DNA from: Burkholderiales bacterium | GTDB lineage: Bacteria; Pseudomonadota; Gammaproteobacteria; Burkholderiales; SG8-39 | Direction: 5' to 3' | DNA: 64,000 nt | NCBI GenBank assembly: GCA_027493935.1 | Contig: JAOSJV010000001.1 | Coordinates: 1,488,001-1,552,000, forward strand | Shown: piece after piece, positions 57,047-64,000 of the stretch | How the letters are laid out: each line of letters begins with the position of its first letter | Numbering within the stretch: position 1 is the first letter of the stretch | The notes under the pieces: generated by a model | Databases searched by the model: none | Told to the model about the DNA's origin: nothing | What the model saw: only the letters and a program-made list of their open reading frames with translations | Translations under genes and position numbers: made by a program

Positions 57047-57550
57047 ATGCGCTTCGCAAAGTCCGGACCGAACGAGCGCCTGGTAGTGGGGAAGCACAGC
57101 CGCGTGATCAGCGCTGGCACGGCAGCGAGCGTTTTCGTTGGGCCGGGCGCGACCTGCGTGCGCGTTCCGGCGAGGCGACAGGAGGCTCGCTTCGAAACGA
57201 CGCAGGAGACGCGCGACGGGATTCCGCTGGGCTTCAAGGGAGTCGTCATCTACCGCGTCGCTGATCCGGTGGCGGCTGCGACGATACTCAATTTCACCGG
57301 GGCAGGCTTGGAAGAGATCCGCGCCATGATCAGCCACATCTGCGTCGGCGGGCTGCGCGCCACTGCAGCGCGCCTCACGTTAGGGGAGTGCATCGAGCAG
57401 CGCAGGACGACCCTCATCGACGCCGTCCGGCGAGCGCTCATGACCGTCGTCTCCGAGCGAGGCGGATCGGGCATCGAGCTCGACGTCATCCAGCTGGCAC
57501 AGGTCTTCATCGTCGACGAGGAGATTGTCGTCGGTCGGACCCCGAAGTGA
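57047..57550 (+). CDS. SPFH/Band 7 domain protein, probably shifted near its 3' end
   Basis: 167 residues to the visible stop. GIPLGFKGVVIYRVADPVAA, NFTGAGLEEIRAMI and GIELDVIQLAQVFIVDEEI are characteristic of SPFH (stomatin/prohibitin) domains. No N-terminal membrane helix is seen. At 57530-57545 the frame ends VVGRTPK; in the +1-shifted frame it reads DPEVRNELAARSGSA, which is the usual continuation of SPFH proteins and then enters the next gene's start. So the true C-terminus is uncertain. GGAGGGAGCC precedes ATG 57047. First gene of a plus-strand run to 61429. Confidence 0.75.
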   Translation: MRFAKSGPNERLVVGKHSRVISAGTAASVFVGPGATCVRVPARRQEARFETTQETRDGIPLGFKGVVIYRVADPVAAATILNFTGAGLEEIRAMISHICVGGLRATAARLTLGECIEQRRTTLIDAVRRALMTVVSERGGSGIELDVIQLAQVFIVDEEIVVGRTPK

Positions 57551-57600
57551 GGAACGAGCTCGCCGCCCGCAGTGGCAGCGCTCCGGACAAGGAAGCGCAT

Positions 57601-58504
57601 ATGTGTGTGTTTGTCTACCTCGCAAGCGATGTGAGGATTGCCAAAGCTCCGTCGTGGAATGGCCGTACTCCGGCCTTCCACGTCGTAGAAGACTACGCAT
57701 CCCGATCCGTGCGCGCGAAGCTCGATGGACGATATGTCTATCGCATTGGATCGCCTGTCGGAAAGTGGCCTTGCTCCTGCGGGCTATTCCGAAAAATTTG
57801 ACGGGCCGGGGCGAGCGAGCAGCGGCACCCAGCGCAACTACTACGCTCTGGCTAGCATTGTCCGGGACGCCCTGCGGCATGGCGGCAGGGTTCAGATCAT
57901 CTGCTTCTGGATCGCCGATTCAGACCTGCCCCTGGTGGAGCCGAAGATCCAGCTCGTTCCCGCTCGCCTGGAGGACGCGGCGTTTGTCTTGCCGGGGCGA
58001 CGGCTCGTAGAAGTTGCCGCGAGTTCCGACCCAACGGCACCGCCGGGTACGGCGCTGCCCGACAGACCGGAATTCAAAGTGGCATGGGGCCCGTGGATCT
58101 TTTGGTTCGGGGTCGTAGGGGCGCTCGGGATTGCCTTTCACTTTCCCTTGGCGGTGTTACTAGGAGTTTCTATCCTTTTCTTCTGGCTCGCCGATATTGT
58201 CAAATCGCGGGAGCTGCGAAGTGCCTGGCTGACCGACCTGATGATCTGCGCAGCTGACGGCGACTTGGGAAGGGTTCGGGAATTGATCGAGGGTGGCGCA
58301 GAGGTGCACGCTCGAGACGCATCCGGCGAAACGGCGCTGATTCATGCGGCCCGCGGCGGTCGATGCGAGATCGTCGAGCAACTTCTTTCCGCCGGCGCTG
58401 ATCCGCTCGTAAGGGCGGACAGCGGATCCAGCGCTTCGGATGTCGCGCAAAGCCATCGGCACGCCGAGGCCGCAGCACTTCTGCGACGCAGGATGGACCC
58501 GTGA
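57601..58504 (+). CDS. Conserved-domain/membrane/ankyrin fusion protein, frameshifted
   Basis: About 300 residues after correction. Residues 1-70 begin MCVFVYLASDVRIAKAPSWN, include TPAFHVVEDY and YVYRIGSPVGKWPCSCG, and continue in the next frame as YSEKFDG ... RNYYALASIVRDALRHGG. This is a hypothetical-protein family I recognise by its MCVFxYLASD start and SCG/CGC centre but not by function. Then a two-helix membrane segment (WGPWIFWFGVVGALGIAFHF, VLLGVSILFFWLADIV), then two ankyrin-type repeats (ADGDLGRVRELIEGGAEVHA, SGETALIHAARGGRCEIVEQ, LLSAGADPL). The shift is in the GGG at about 57780. The stop overlaps the next start as GTGA. Confidence 0.65.
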
Positions 58505-58770
58505 CGCACCCGTTGGCCGCTCGAGTGAATGCGCTGGCTGATCGGGGGCAGGGATCGTGGCGCGGGCTGGGCGTTTCAACTACCCCGATCCTCATTCGTG
58601 AGTTCGATGAGCTGATGTTTCGGTATTCCGAGCCGCATCGGAAGTACCACACGGTACGCCGCCTCGCGCAATGCTTCGCCGGGCTCGACGAAATCAGGCA
58701 CCTGGCCCCACACCCCGCAGGAGTAGACATCGCCATCTCGTTCCACGACGCCATCCGTCAGCGGCACGCG
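58501..58770 (+). pseudogene. N-terminal fragment of an HD-superfamily metal-dependent phosphohydrolase (COG4339 type)
   Basis: About 90 residues recognisable from GTG 58501: FDELMFRYSEPHRKYHTVRR (YSEPHRxYHT motif with the first metal-site His), LAQCFAGLDEIRHLAPHPAG and VDIAISFHDAIRQ (the HD dyad). The remaining half of the usual ~200-residue protein does not follow in any frame; downstream sequence is of another type. So the gene is truncated or recombined, beyond a single-base error. Overlaps the upstream stop as GTGA. Confidence 0.6.
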
Positions 58771-58777
58771 TCACGTC

Positions 58778-59096
58778 CTTCAGGAGGCTCGCGACAGCCT
58801 CGAGACTCCTCGAACTCCGGCGCGAGGACAGATCCAAGGACCCGACGTTCAAGGACGTGGCCTTGCTGTTCATCGCGGTGTGGCAAGCGAACGCCCGGGA
58901 GGAGCGGGAGGCGCTGGACGTCGCCTTCGCCATCGGACACACGGTCGCGAAGGCGTTCGCCCTGGCAGCGGTCGCCGACGCTCGGGCGAAGGCCGGCAAC
59001 GCGGCCGCCGCTACGCCGGGGATCTGGTGCGGCTGCGGCGATACCTCCTCGCTCCGCGATCGGAGGCCGGGTTGGCAGTTTCGACCCTTCATGTAA
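58778..59096 (+). CDS. Uncharacterised helical protein fragment
   Basis: The frame reads TSFRRLATASRLLELRREDR then FKDVALLFIAVWQANAREER, EALDVAFAIGHTVAKAFALA and AVADARAKAGNAA, an Ala-rich helical stretch with real-gene codon use, ending with a Cys/Gly/Arg tail to TGA at 59094-59096. No family recognised and no convincing start codon; it abuts the HD fragment and may be the 3' part of a different, recombined gene. Confidence 0.35.
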
Positions 59097-59377
59097 GCAC
59101 AGAAATTGTGCGCGGCGGTTTGGGGAATAGCCGTGCTGCGCTGTGCTTTCCGTCACGGACTGGACTTCATGCGATGCGCTAGAGTGCAGTCATTCCGCTC
59201 CTTCCAGGGTGGGCGCTTTGCAGGCTTGGTCGCCTCGCGGAGTCGTACCCGATGCGGCGCGCAACCGGGCGCGCCGCCAGCTGGCAGTTCCTGTCGCCTT
59301 CCTTTCCTCGGTTCGCGCCCTGTCCCGTTGGGGCGCCGTGCCCATCCAGCATCGAATACCCTGCGCGAGAGGTCAAT
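59097..59377. other. 281-bp stretch without recognised gene on the island
   Basis: Open frames exist in several phases but none shows family similarity or a ribosome binding site. Nothing else was recognised. Confidence 0.5.
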
Positions 59378-59749
59378 ATGTCTGTCAATCGCGATGAAAT
59401 CGCCGGCTACGTAGACGAGAAATTGCAACGTAGTATGGCGGTGTTTGCTTTGCGGCGCATGCGAGCGATGATCGATCGGGATGCCGCCGACGAGCTCGCG
59501 AAGCGGCGATTCACGATCCGCGCGCTCCTGTGGCTTGCCGTGGTGTTCCTGGGTATGCCAATGCTCGCGTTCTGCTTCGGGGCACTTTCCACTTACCTTG
59601 AGTTCCGGGCGCAAGGGCAGCCGCTCGCCGTGTACTTTGATCGCTTCTACTCCGAAGTCCATGCTCTGGCGTTCATGGACTTCTTGTGGGTGATCCCGGC
59701 GCTGGCGCTCTTCCGCCATCATCGAGTCGGCGGGCGCCACGCGCGCTAG
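59378..59749 (+). CDS. Two-span membrane protein of unknown function
   Basis: 123 residues from ATG 59378. N-terminal soluble helix (RDEIAGYVDEKLQRSMAVFA, LRRMRAMIDRDAADEL), then ALLWLAVVFLGMPMLAFCFG and, later, ALAFMDFLWVIPALALF as two hydrophobic helices. GAGAGG is 7 bases before ATG. No family recognised. Followed ten bases later by the next gene. Confidence 0.55.
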   Translation: MSVNRDEIAGYVDEKLQRSMAVFALRRMRAMIDRDAADELAKRRFTIRALLWLAVVFLGMPMLAFCFGALSTYLEFRAQGQPLAVYFDRFYSEVHALAFMDFLWVIPALALFRHHRVGGRHAR

Positions 59750-59759
59750 AGGCTGCATC

Positions 59760-60104
59760 ATGGCGACGCGGCAACCGTTGACCCAATTCGTCGAGTCCTA
59801 TCGTTTCTGGGACGTCGTAACCCTGTGGGCCCGCGAGCGCCTCGAACACGAGGACATCGTCGCAGGCGCGCTTGCGCGCGGAGTGGTCTGCGACGGCCTC
59901 AAGCTCCAGAGCGTCGACGAGGTCAACGATCGCGCGGTGGAAGGATCATCTGCTCGGGATCGTGAACCGGGCCGACGCGAGAGGCTATCGGAGGAGTTCC
60001 TGTTGCGGAAGGACTTTCGGGACTGGCTGCTGGGGCTCGACTTGCGCCTCCCGACGTTCTGGTTCGGCGCGTTCGACGCGACGAGCGACAGGCTGCGCCG
60101 TTGA
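59760..60104 (+). CDS. Uncharacterised protein, possibly frameshifted in the middle
   Basis: 114 residues: LTQFVESYRFWDVVTLWARE, RLEHEDIVAGALARGVVCDG, then a charged middle (REPGRRERLSEE) that reads poorly, then FLLRKDFRDWLLGLDLRLPT and FWFGAFDATSDRL. The ends look like one conserved small-protein type, and the middle (about 59930-59995) may be misread because of compensating indels. No function assigned. The stop is 36 bases before the sensor gene's preferred start. Confidence 0.5.
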   Translation: MATRQPLTQFVESYRFWDVVTLWARERLEHEDIVAGALARGVVCDGLKLQSVDEVNDRAVEGSSARDREPGRRERLSEEFLLRKDFRDWLLGLDLRLPTFWFGAFDATSDRLRR

Positions 60105-60139
60105 GCGGCGTTGGTCACGCAAGAATCGGCAGCCCGCGA

Positions 60140-61429
60140 ATGTCCCCGATCGCCTGGGTGCATAGGCGGCTCAAGGACCGACCCGACACCGAGCACGAGC
60201 AGGCGCTCGTACGCGTTGCCCTCTGGCTCGGCCTCGGCGTGTACCTGCTCGTTCCGCACGTGATGGGGGAGCGCACCGACGTCGCGCTCCACACGCTGCT
60301 GCCGTTCGGCGCCTGGGTAATGCTGTCGCTCGCGATCTTCGGTGCGATCCTCGTTCACCCGGGAGTCTCGCCGGTGCGGCGCGTGATCGGGGCCATCGGA
60401 GACAGTGCGGCGATAAGCTACTTCATGATCCAGATGGGGGTGGACGGCCTGCTGCTCTACGTCGTCTATCTCTGGATCATCTTCGGCAACGGCTTCCGGT
60501 ACGGCCGGTTCTACCTGCTCAACACGCTCGTGCTGAGCGTCGTCGGCTTCTTGCTGGTGATCATACTCAGCGATTTCTGGCACGCCCACGTCGGGGCCGG
60601 AATCAGCCTGATCGTCGGCATGATCGGCATATCGCTCTATGTCCTGACGCTGGTCAACCGCCTTTCGCACGCGCTCGACACGATTGGGGCCGCGCTCGTC
60701 GCCGAGCGCCGCTTCGTTGCGACGCTCTCGCAGGAGATGCGCACGCCGCTCAGTGCCATCATCGGAGCCACCGAACTCCTGCGCGACACCCAGCGCGGCG
60801 GCGAGCTGTCGGAAATCGGGCGCTGGCTCGGCGCTTCGTCGCGCGCGATGCGGGAACTGGTGGACGCTCTCGGCGACCTCTCGAAGATCGCAGCAGGCGC
60901 GCTCACCGTCGCCAAGAAGGATTTCGACCTCTACGCGCTGGTGAACGGCGCGAGCCTCGTGCTGCGGCCGCTGGCCGAGGGCAAGGGCCTCTCGTTCGTC
61001 GTGGCGATCATGCCGGACGTGACTCCCCACGTGCGCGGGGATCCGGTCCATCTCGGGCGCGTGCTGATCAACCTGCTCGGCAACGCAGTGAGATTCACCG
61101 ACAGGGGCAGCGTCACGCTGCGCGTGTCGCGCCTGGGCGCTGAGGAGGGCCGGGAACGGCTGAGGTTCGCGATCCACGATACGGGCATCGGCATCGCGCC
61201 CGAGCATCAGCGGCGCATCTCCGAGAGCTTTGCCCAGGCCGACCAGAGCGTGACGGACAGGTTCGGCGGCACCGGCCTTCGCACCACGATCTCGAAGCGG
61301 CTGGTCGAGCTGATGGGTGGCCGGATCGGAGTCGAAAGCGCGGCGGGGCAGGGAACGACATTCTGGTTCGAGCTCGAAGTCGAGACGATCGGGAGCGGGC
61401 TCGGCGCGGCGGAGCTGGCCGCGCGGTGA
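60140..61429 (+). CDS. RpfC-like sensor histidine kinase homologue lacking the phospho-accepting His
   Basis: 429 residues from ATG 60140. N-terminal five or so transmembrane helices (DTEHEQALVRVALWLGLGVY onward; HPGVSPVRRVIGAIGDSAA; LLLYVVYLWIIFGNGFRYGR) resemble the DSF-sensing input of RpfC. The dimerisation/H-box reads FVATLSQEMRTPLSAI: the His of the usual SHELRTPL is Gln (CAG). ATPase: LINLLGNAVRFT (N), DTGIGIAPE (G1), GGTGLRTTISKRL (G2, where GTGLGTT is expected, Gly to Arg). No receiver or Hpt domain, unlike RpfC. So signalling by autophosphorylation is unlikely as read. Last gene before the tRNA fragment. Confidence 0.82.
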   Translation: MSPIAWVHRRLKDRPDTEHEQALVRVALWLGLGVYLLVPHVMGERTDVALHTLLPFGAWVMLSLAIFGAILVHPGVSPVRRVIGAIGDSAAISYFMIQMGVDGLLLYVVYLWIIFGNGFRYGRFYLLNTLVLSVVGFLLVIILSDFWHAHVGAGISLIVGMIGISLYVLTLVNRLSHALDTIGAALVAERRFVATLSQEMRTPLSAIIGATELLRDTQRGGELSEIGRWLGASSRAMRELVDALGDLSKIAAGALTVAKKDFDLYALVNGASLVLRPLAEGKGLSFVVAIMPDVTPHVRGDPVHLGRVLINLLGNAVRFTDRGSVTLRVSRLGAEEGRERLRFAIHDTGIGIAPEHQRRISESFAQADQSVTDRFGGTGLRTTISKRLVELMGGRIGVESAAGQGTTFWFELEVETIGSGLGAAELAAR

Positions 61430-61952
61430 AGGACTATTGCGTTCTCCAATTCGCGTGTGCAACGCGTGGAATCCGGGTGTTGCGGGCGGCAACCTGAGCG
61501 AAGTTGGAGAAGACCAATGTCGCAAGTACTTGATTCACAGCGCGACATCCCCGAACTCGAAATCTGTTGTACGGTTTACCGTACCGGGGGTTCGAATCCC
61601 TCCCTCTCCGCCAGAAACCAAGAGAAGCCGGCGCAGCCGGCTTCGTCGTTTCTGGCGCAGGGAGCGAGCCGACTGCTCGGCTTGCGTGAGGGATTCGAAG
61701 GGCGCGCCGATGCCGAGTCGGCCGGCGCGCGCGAATAGGAATTTCAATCCACCCTTTTCCCCATGCGCGACTCTATCGCCGGCGCGGCCGAGCGTCGAAT
61801 CACGCGCGTGTCTGGTGAAAACTCCTCCGCCCGCGATGCCCGGGGAGCCCTGAATCGACCGGAATGGCCTCACGCCGAGGTCGTTTGAGCGCTTTGCGCG
61901 AGCACGGGCCGGGCCGCATCGCCGGCCCCGTTGCACAACCGTTCCTTGAGTT
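61430..61952. other. 523-bp region with the tRNA-Ser fragment and no recognised gene
   Basis: Contains the tRNA-Ser 3' fragment (61555-61613) and a hairpin GAAGCCGG-CGCAG-CCGGCTTC at 61624-61644. From 61645 to 61952 nothing recognisable; the transposase stop is at 61953. This is the right edge of the proposed island. Confidence 0.6.
61555..61613 (+). repeat. 3' fragment of tRNA-Ser(CGA), probable attachment-site duplicate
   Basis: ACTCGAAATCTGTTGT (61555-61570) equals 55001-55016 of the intact tRNA. The variable arm differs with compensating changes (ACGGTTTACCGTA against CCGGCTTGCCGGA). The last 31 bases, ACCGGGGGTTCGAATCCC through CCA (61583-61613), equal 55029-55059. The 5' half (acceptor, D arm) is absent. 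The break falls in the anticodon stem-loop, a usual crossover site for tyrosine integrases. Confidence 0.85.
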
Positions 61953-62927
61953 TCAGGCCGCCTGGAACAACTCCGGCAGCCGTGCCGGGGAGCGCGGCGG
62001 GGCGCGCGCGGGCAAGCCCAGGTGGGTGAGGATTCTGACAATCAGCGCAGGCTCTTCGATGGCAGCGATGATCTTTAGCGTGCCGCCACAGGCCGGGCAA
62101 TGCTCGATGTCGATGTCGAACACGCGCTTGAGAAGCCGCGCCCAACTCAACCGCGCAGCTGCGTGCGCAGGCTCGTGGGCAGGCTCACTGGCTTTCTCGA
62201 GCGTGCCCGGCACGATCACGGCGCGAAGCCCCGCATGGGGTGCGAGCACCCCGTGAAAGCGGATGAGGTGCAGGCGCGGGCGCGGCACCAGCGCTGCCAG
62301 GCGCTGCATGAATTCCAGTGGCGACAGCCTGAGGTGGGTGGTGCCGTCGCGCCTGGGGCTCTTCAGTTGCAGCACGACCTCGCCCTTGCCGTTGCAACCG
62401 AGCCGCGCGTTGGCGATCGCCGGGCGGGTGATGTAGCGGCACAGCCGTTCGAGTTGCTTGCGTTGATCCGCGCCGCAGCGCACCCCGGCATGCAGGCTGA
62501 AGCCGTGCGCCTGGGCGCACAGGGCCGAGGTGGCTTTGTCGTCCCGGCCGGGCACGGTGCGCAGGCCGAGCACCTTCTGTCCGGCGCGCGGCCCCAGCGC
62601 GATGCGATAGGTGCACGAGGCCGCTTGCAAGGGCGTGAGCGGGTCAGCAGGATCGAGGTCGGCCAGGTAAGTCATGCCCTCCTCTTCGAGCAGATGGCCT
62701 GAGCGTGTCAGCCTCTTGAGCAGGCGCGTGATGATCTTGCCGAGGAGCTCCTGCAACTCATCTCGGGTCGGCGCACGCGCCTGCCGGAACACCGGTTCAC
62801 CTCCGCCGCGCCGATACACGCCATCGAGCACCAAGCAGTGTAGATGGATGTTCAGGTTGGCGGCCGAGCCGAATCGCTGGATGAGCGTGACCGCGCCGGT
62901 GTCGGCTGTGGCGCGGCCCAGGCCGGC
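61953..62927 (-). mobile_element. IS91-family transposase gene, 5' truncated
   Basis: C-terminal ~325 residues of a Y2/HUH transposase: LIQRFGSAANLNIHLHCLVL (HUH pair) DGVYRRGG, CRYITRPAIANARL (Tyr motif), FHGVLAPHAGLRAVIVPG, and the terminal zinc-knuckle-like HCPACGGTLKIIA with LPELFQAA. IS91 elements transpose by rolling-circle replication. The N-terminal zinc-binding and first catalytic parts are missing: family similarity stops near 62927 and is followed at once by the hairpin-rich region. Inactive remnant, unless the rest lies elsewhere. Confidence 0.85.
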
Positions 62928-62938
62928 CTGGCTGGGTG

Positions 62939-63358
62939 AAGTGCGGGGCCCGTTTCGGGCCCCAGCACTTGGCTCCTCACGCCAGCGCGTCGCGAAAAAG
63001 GTCAATCGGATCGATGACCTATGCGCGTCGTCACTGACACGCCAGTGACGACGCGCCTGCTTGCGACGGTGACGCACTCAGCGCGGGGGCCGAGCGAGGC
63101 TCGGCTTATCGTGCTGGCATCACACGTCGCGAAACGTCGCGCAGTGGCTCTCGTGAGGATCGACGACGCCTGCGGGGCTCGGCGGCCCCACGAGGGTCGT
63201 CTCGCTGGCATGCCGATCGCGTCGGCATGCGGGGGCGCCGTGGGAACGGCTGGCGCCTGCTCGATGCGCGATCGGGGTCCTCGAGGGACGTCCCGATCGC
63301 CGGTGACAGGCCGCGCGTCGTCGAGCGACTGCGCGGCCAGCAAGCGGTGTTAACCGCT
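62939..63358. repeat. Dense array of consecutive perfect hairpins
   Basis: At least nine stem-loops in 420 bases: 62939-62970 (14 bp, one bulge), 62999-63020, 63023-63056 (14-bp perfect, 6-base loop), 63089-63105, 63176-63191, 63208-63230 (9 bp), 63269-63299 (8+4 bp), 63309-63338 (8+4 bp) and 63343-63358. Further ones at 63552-63568 and 63604-63623. No coding frame here is convincing. Whether it is a structured RNA, an origin-type end of a rolling-circle element, or a recombination region cannot be told from sequence alone. Confidence 0.7.
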
Positions 63359-63832
63359 ACTCATGCTCCCTTCGGTGCTGCCAGGGCTGGGAGCTACCTC
63401 GCCTCCCCGCGAACGGGTGAGGGCTTCTGAAGACGAGGCTCAGTCTATCCGCAACCCGGCGCATGCTTCTCCCGGAATGCCGCCGCTTGCATGAGGCACA
63501 TTCGGAAGACGCACACGCGGTCGGTCGCGGACAGCCACTACGCCGACCGACGAGCAGCGTCGCTGCTCGGGCTACTGCTCTCATGCGCTTATCGCACGCC
63601 GCGCCCGGGTATCTCAACCCGGGGACCCGCGAGGGCCTCGCACCGATCACCCGCTTGCGCGCGACCGAGTGCACTGACGAACTGCCCCAGGGTAAGGCGT
63701 TCCAGACAGGTCAGGGCCCCGGAGAGCGGGGCGAAATGGGGCGCTCTTGGGGGAGGGGGGCAGGAGGCGTAGCCGGCGCTGTCGAGTATTTCTCCTATTC
63801 CTGTGCTCTGCAATCCGAAAGGCACTGAAATG
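63359..63832. other. Gene-free stretch before the RelE-type gene
   Basis: No credible coding sequence; open frames are Arg/Ala-rich. Contains the two outlying hairpins GAGCAGC-GTC-GCTGCTC (63552-63568) and CCCGGGT-ATCTCA-ACCCGGG (63604-63623) and a G-rich run near 63740-63765. Confidence 0.5.
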
Positions 63833-63868
63833 CTCCGTCATTGACGGAGTACGGCAAAGACGTATAAT
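63833..63868 (+). promoter_or_regulatory. Near-consensus promoter with an overlapping palindromic operator
   Basis: -35 TTGACG (63841-63846), 16-base spacer, -10 TATAAT (63863-63868). The palindrome CTCCGTCA-T-TGACGGAG (63833-63849) covers the -35. The start codon 63875 is at the position expected for the transcription start, so the mRNA may be leaderless. Toxin-antitoxin operons are typically repressed by their own products at such sites. Confidence 0.75.
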
Positions 63869-63874
63869 CCGTCG

Positions 63875-64000
63875 ATGCTCAGCTTCATTGAGACCAAGCT
63901 CTTCACGAAGCTGGTCACGGAACTCCTATCCGACAACGAGTACTCGAGACTTCAAGAGGTCTTAATCAAGGACCCGGAGACGGGTGACCTGATACCCGGC
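63875..64000 (+). CDS. RelE/HigB-type toxin, 3' end outside window
   Basis: 42 codons visible: MLSFIETKLFTKLVTELLSD then NEYSRLQEVLIKDPETGDLI and PG at the window end. This is the standard N-terminus of a large RelE-like toxin family (FIET..F......LSD.EY..LQ..L...P..GD.IPG) whose members cleave mRNA at the ribosome. The partner antitoxin usually lies downstream, so outside this window. No ribosome binding site is visible because the promoter abuts the start. Confidence 0.8.
   Translation, partial: MLSFIETKLFTKLVTELLSDNEYSRLQEVLIKDPETGDLIPG

Noticed and set aside
61620..61952. Integrase gene next to the tRNA fragment
   Set aside because: No tyrosine-recombinase motif in any frame; only a hairpin and unrecognised sequence.
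62939..62970. Group II intron domain V at the transposase junction
   Set aside because: The hairpin is longer than the 34-base domain V, lacks the AGC-triad pairing and two-base bulge, and no intron RT or domain VI was found nearby.
63021..63353. 110-codon open frame (plus) and its minus-strand counterpart across the hairpin array
   Set aside because: Both translate to low-complexity Arg/Ala/Ser sequence dictated by the palindromes; no start context.
62939..63623. CRISPR array or integron attC array
   Set aside because: The stem-loops have different sequences and spacing; no direct repeats or regular spacers, no integrase or Cas gene.

Overview
The window is 64 kb of a GC-rich (roughly two-thirds G+C by eye) bacterial chromosome, most likely a betaproteobacterium. 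Several things point there: the gene sets rpmG-rpmB-radC, coaBC-dut, tsaE-amiC and lpxK-Trm112-kdsB-adk; an AceK kinase/phosphatase divergent from icd; betaproteobacterial-type P-II, LolA and FtsK proteins; and a PEP-CTERM secreted protein. The lineage below that level cannot be fixed from sequence alone. A flavocytochrome c-type pair (single-haem cytochrome c plus FccB-like flavoprotein) suggests sulfide oxidation. A potassium-independent H+-pyrophosphatase suggests energy-frugal growth.

Layout. 0-16 kb: end of an RsmB-type rRNA methyltransferase, a secreted phospholipase-D-like protein, an acyl-lipid/acyl-CoA desaturase, rpmG/rpmB/radC, coaBC-dut, fccB with its cytochrome, clpA-clpS, cspA, a PanE-like reductase, and icd divergent from aceK. 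16-23 kb: sodB with two small membrane proteins, xseA, then an envelope run exbB-exbD-lpxK-Trm112-kdsB-adk. The xseA/exbB gap carries a perfect head-to-head pair of DnaA boxes. 23-36 kb: hppA, ggt, miaA-mutL, dedA, tsaE-amiC divergent from queG, a lipoprotein, and an ECF sigma factor with a membrane partner. 36-54 kb: ABC-F protein, rhlE, SDR, FemAB-like protein, glnB, smr, trxB, a Crp-family regulator, ftsK-lolA-rarA-serS, and 5-oxoprolinase genes pxpB, pxpC and pxpA with an RMF-like small gene between pxpC and pxpA.

55-61.6 kb looks like an integrated island. It starts at an intact tRNA-Ser(CGA) and ends at a 59-nt 3' fragment of a tRNA-Ser(CGA). Between them are a PEP-CTERM protein, a Crp/Fnr-like regulator, an SPFH (band 7) protein, an unusual conserved-domain/membrane/ankyrin fusion, a broken HD phosphohydrolase, small unknown genes, and an RpfC-like sensor whose phospho-accepting histidine is replaced by glutamine. 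Beyond it lie a truncated IS91-family transposase, about 0.7 kb of dense perfect hairpins, and the start of a RelE-family toxin with a near-consensus, apparently leaderless promoter.

An important caveat is that more than twenty genes, many of them essential (dut, kdsB, lpxK, exbB, aceK, xseA, clpA), are interrupted by single-base indels, often in homopolymers. Long neighbours such as ftsK, hppA, icd, serS and rhlE are intact. This pattern is best explained by uncorrected sequencing errors, so the split genes are annotated here as single genes with the shift positions stated.
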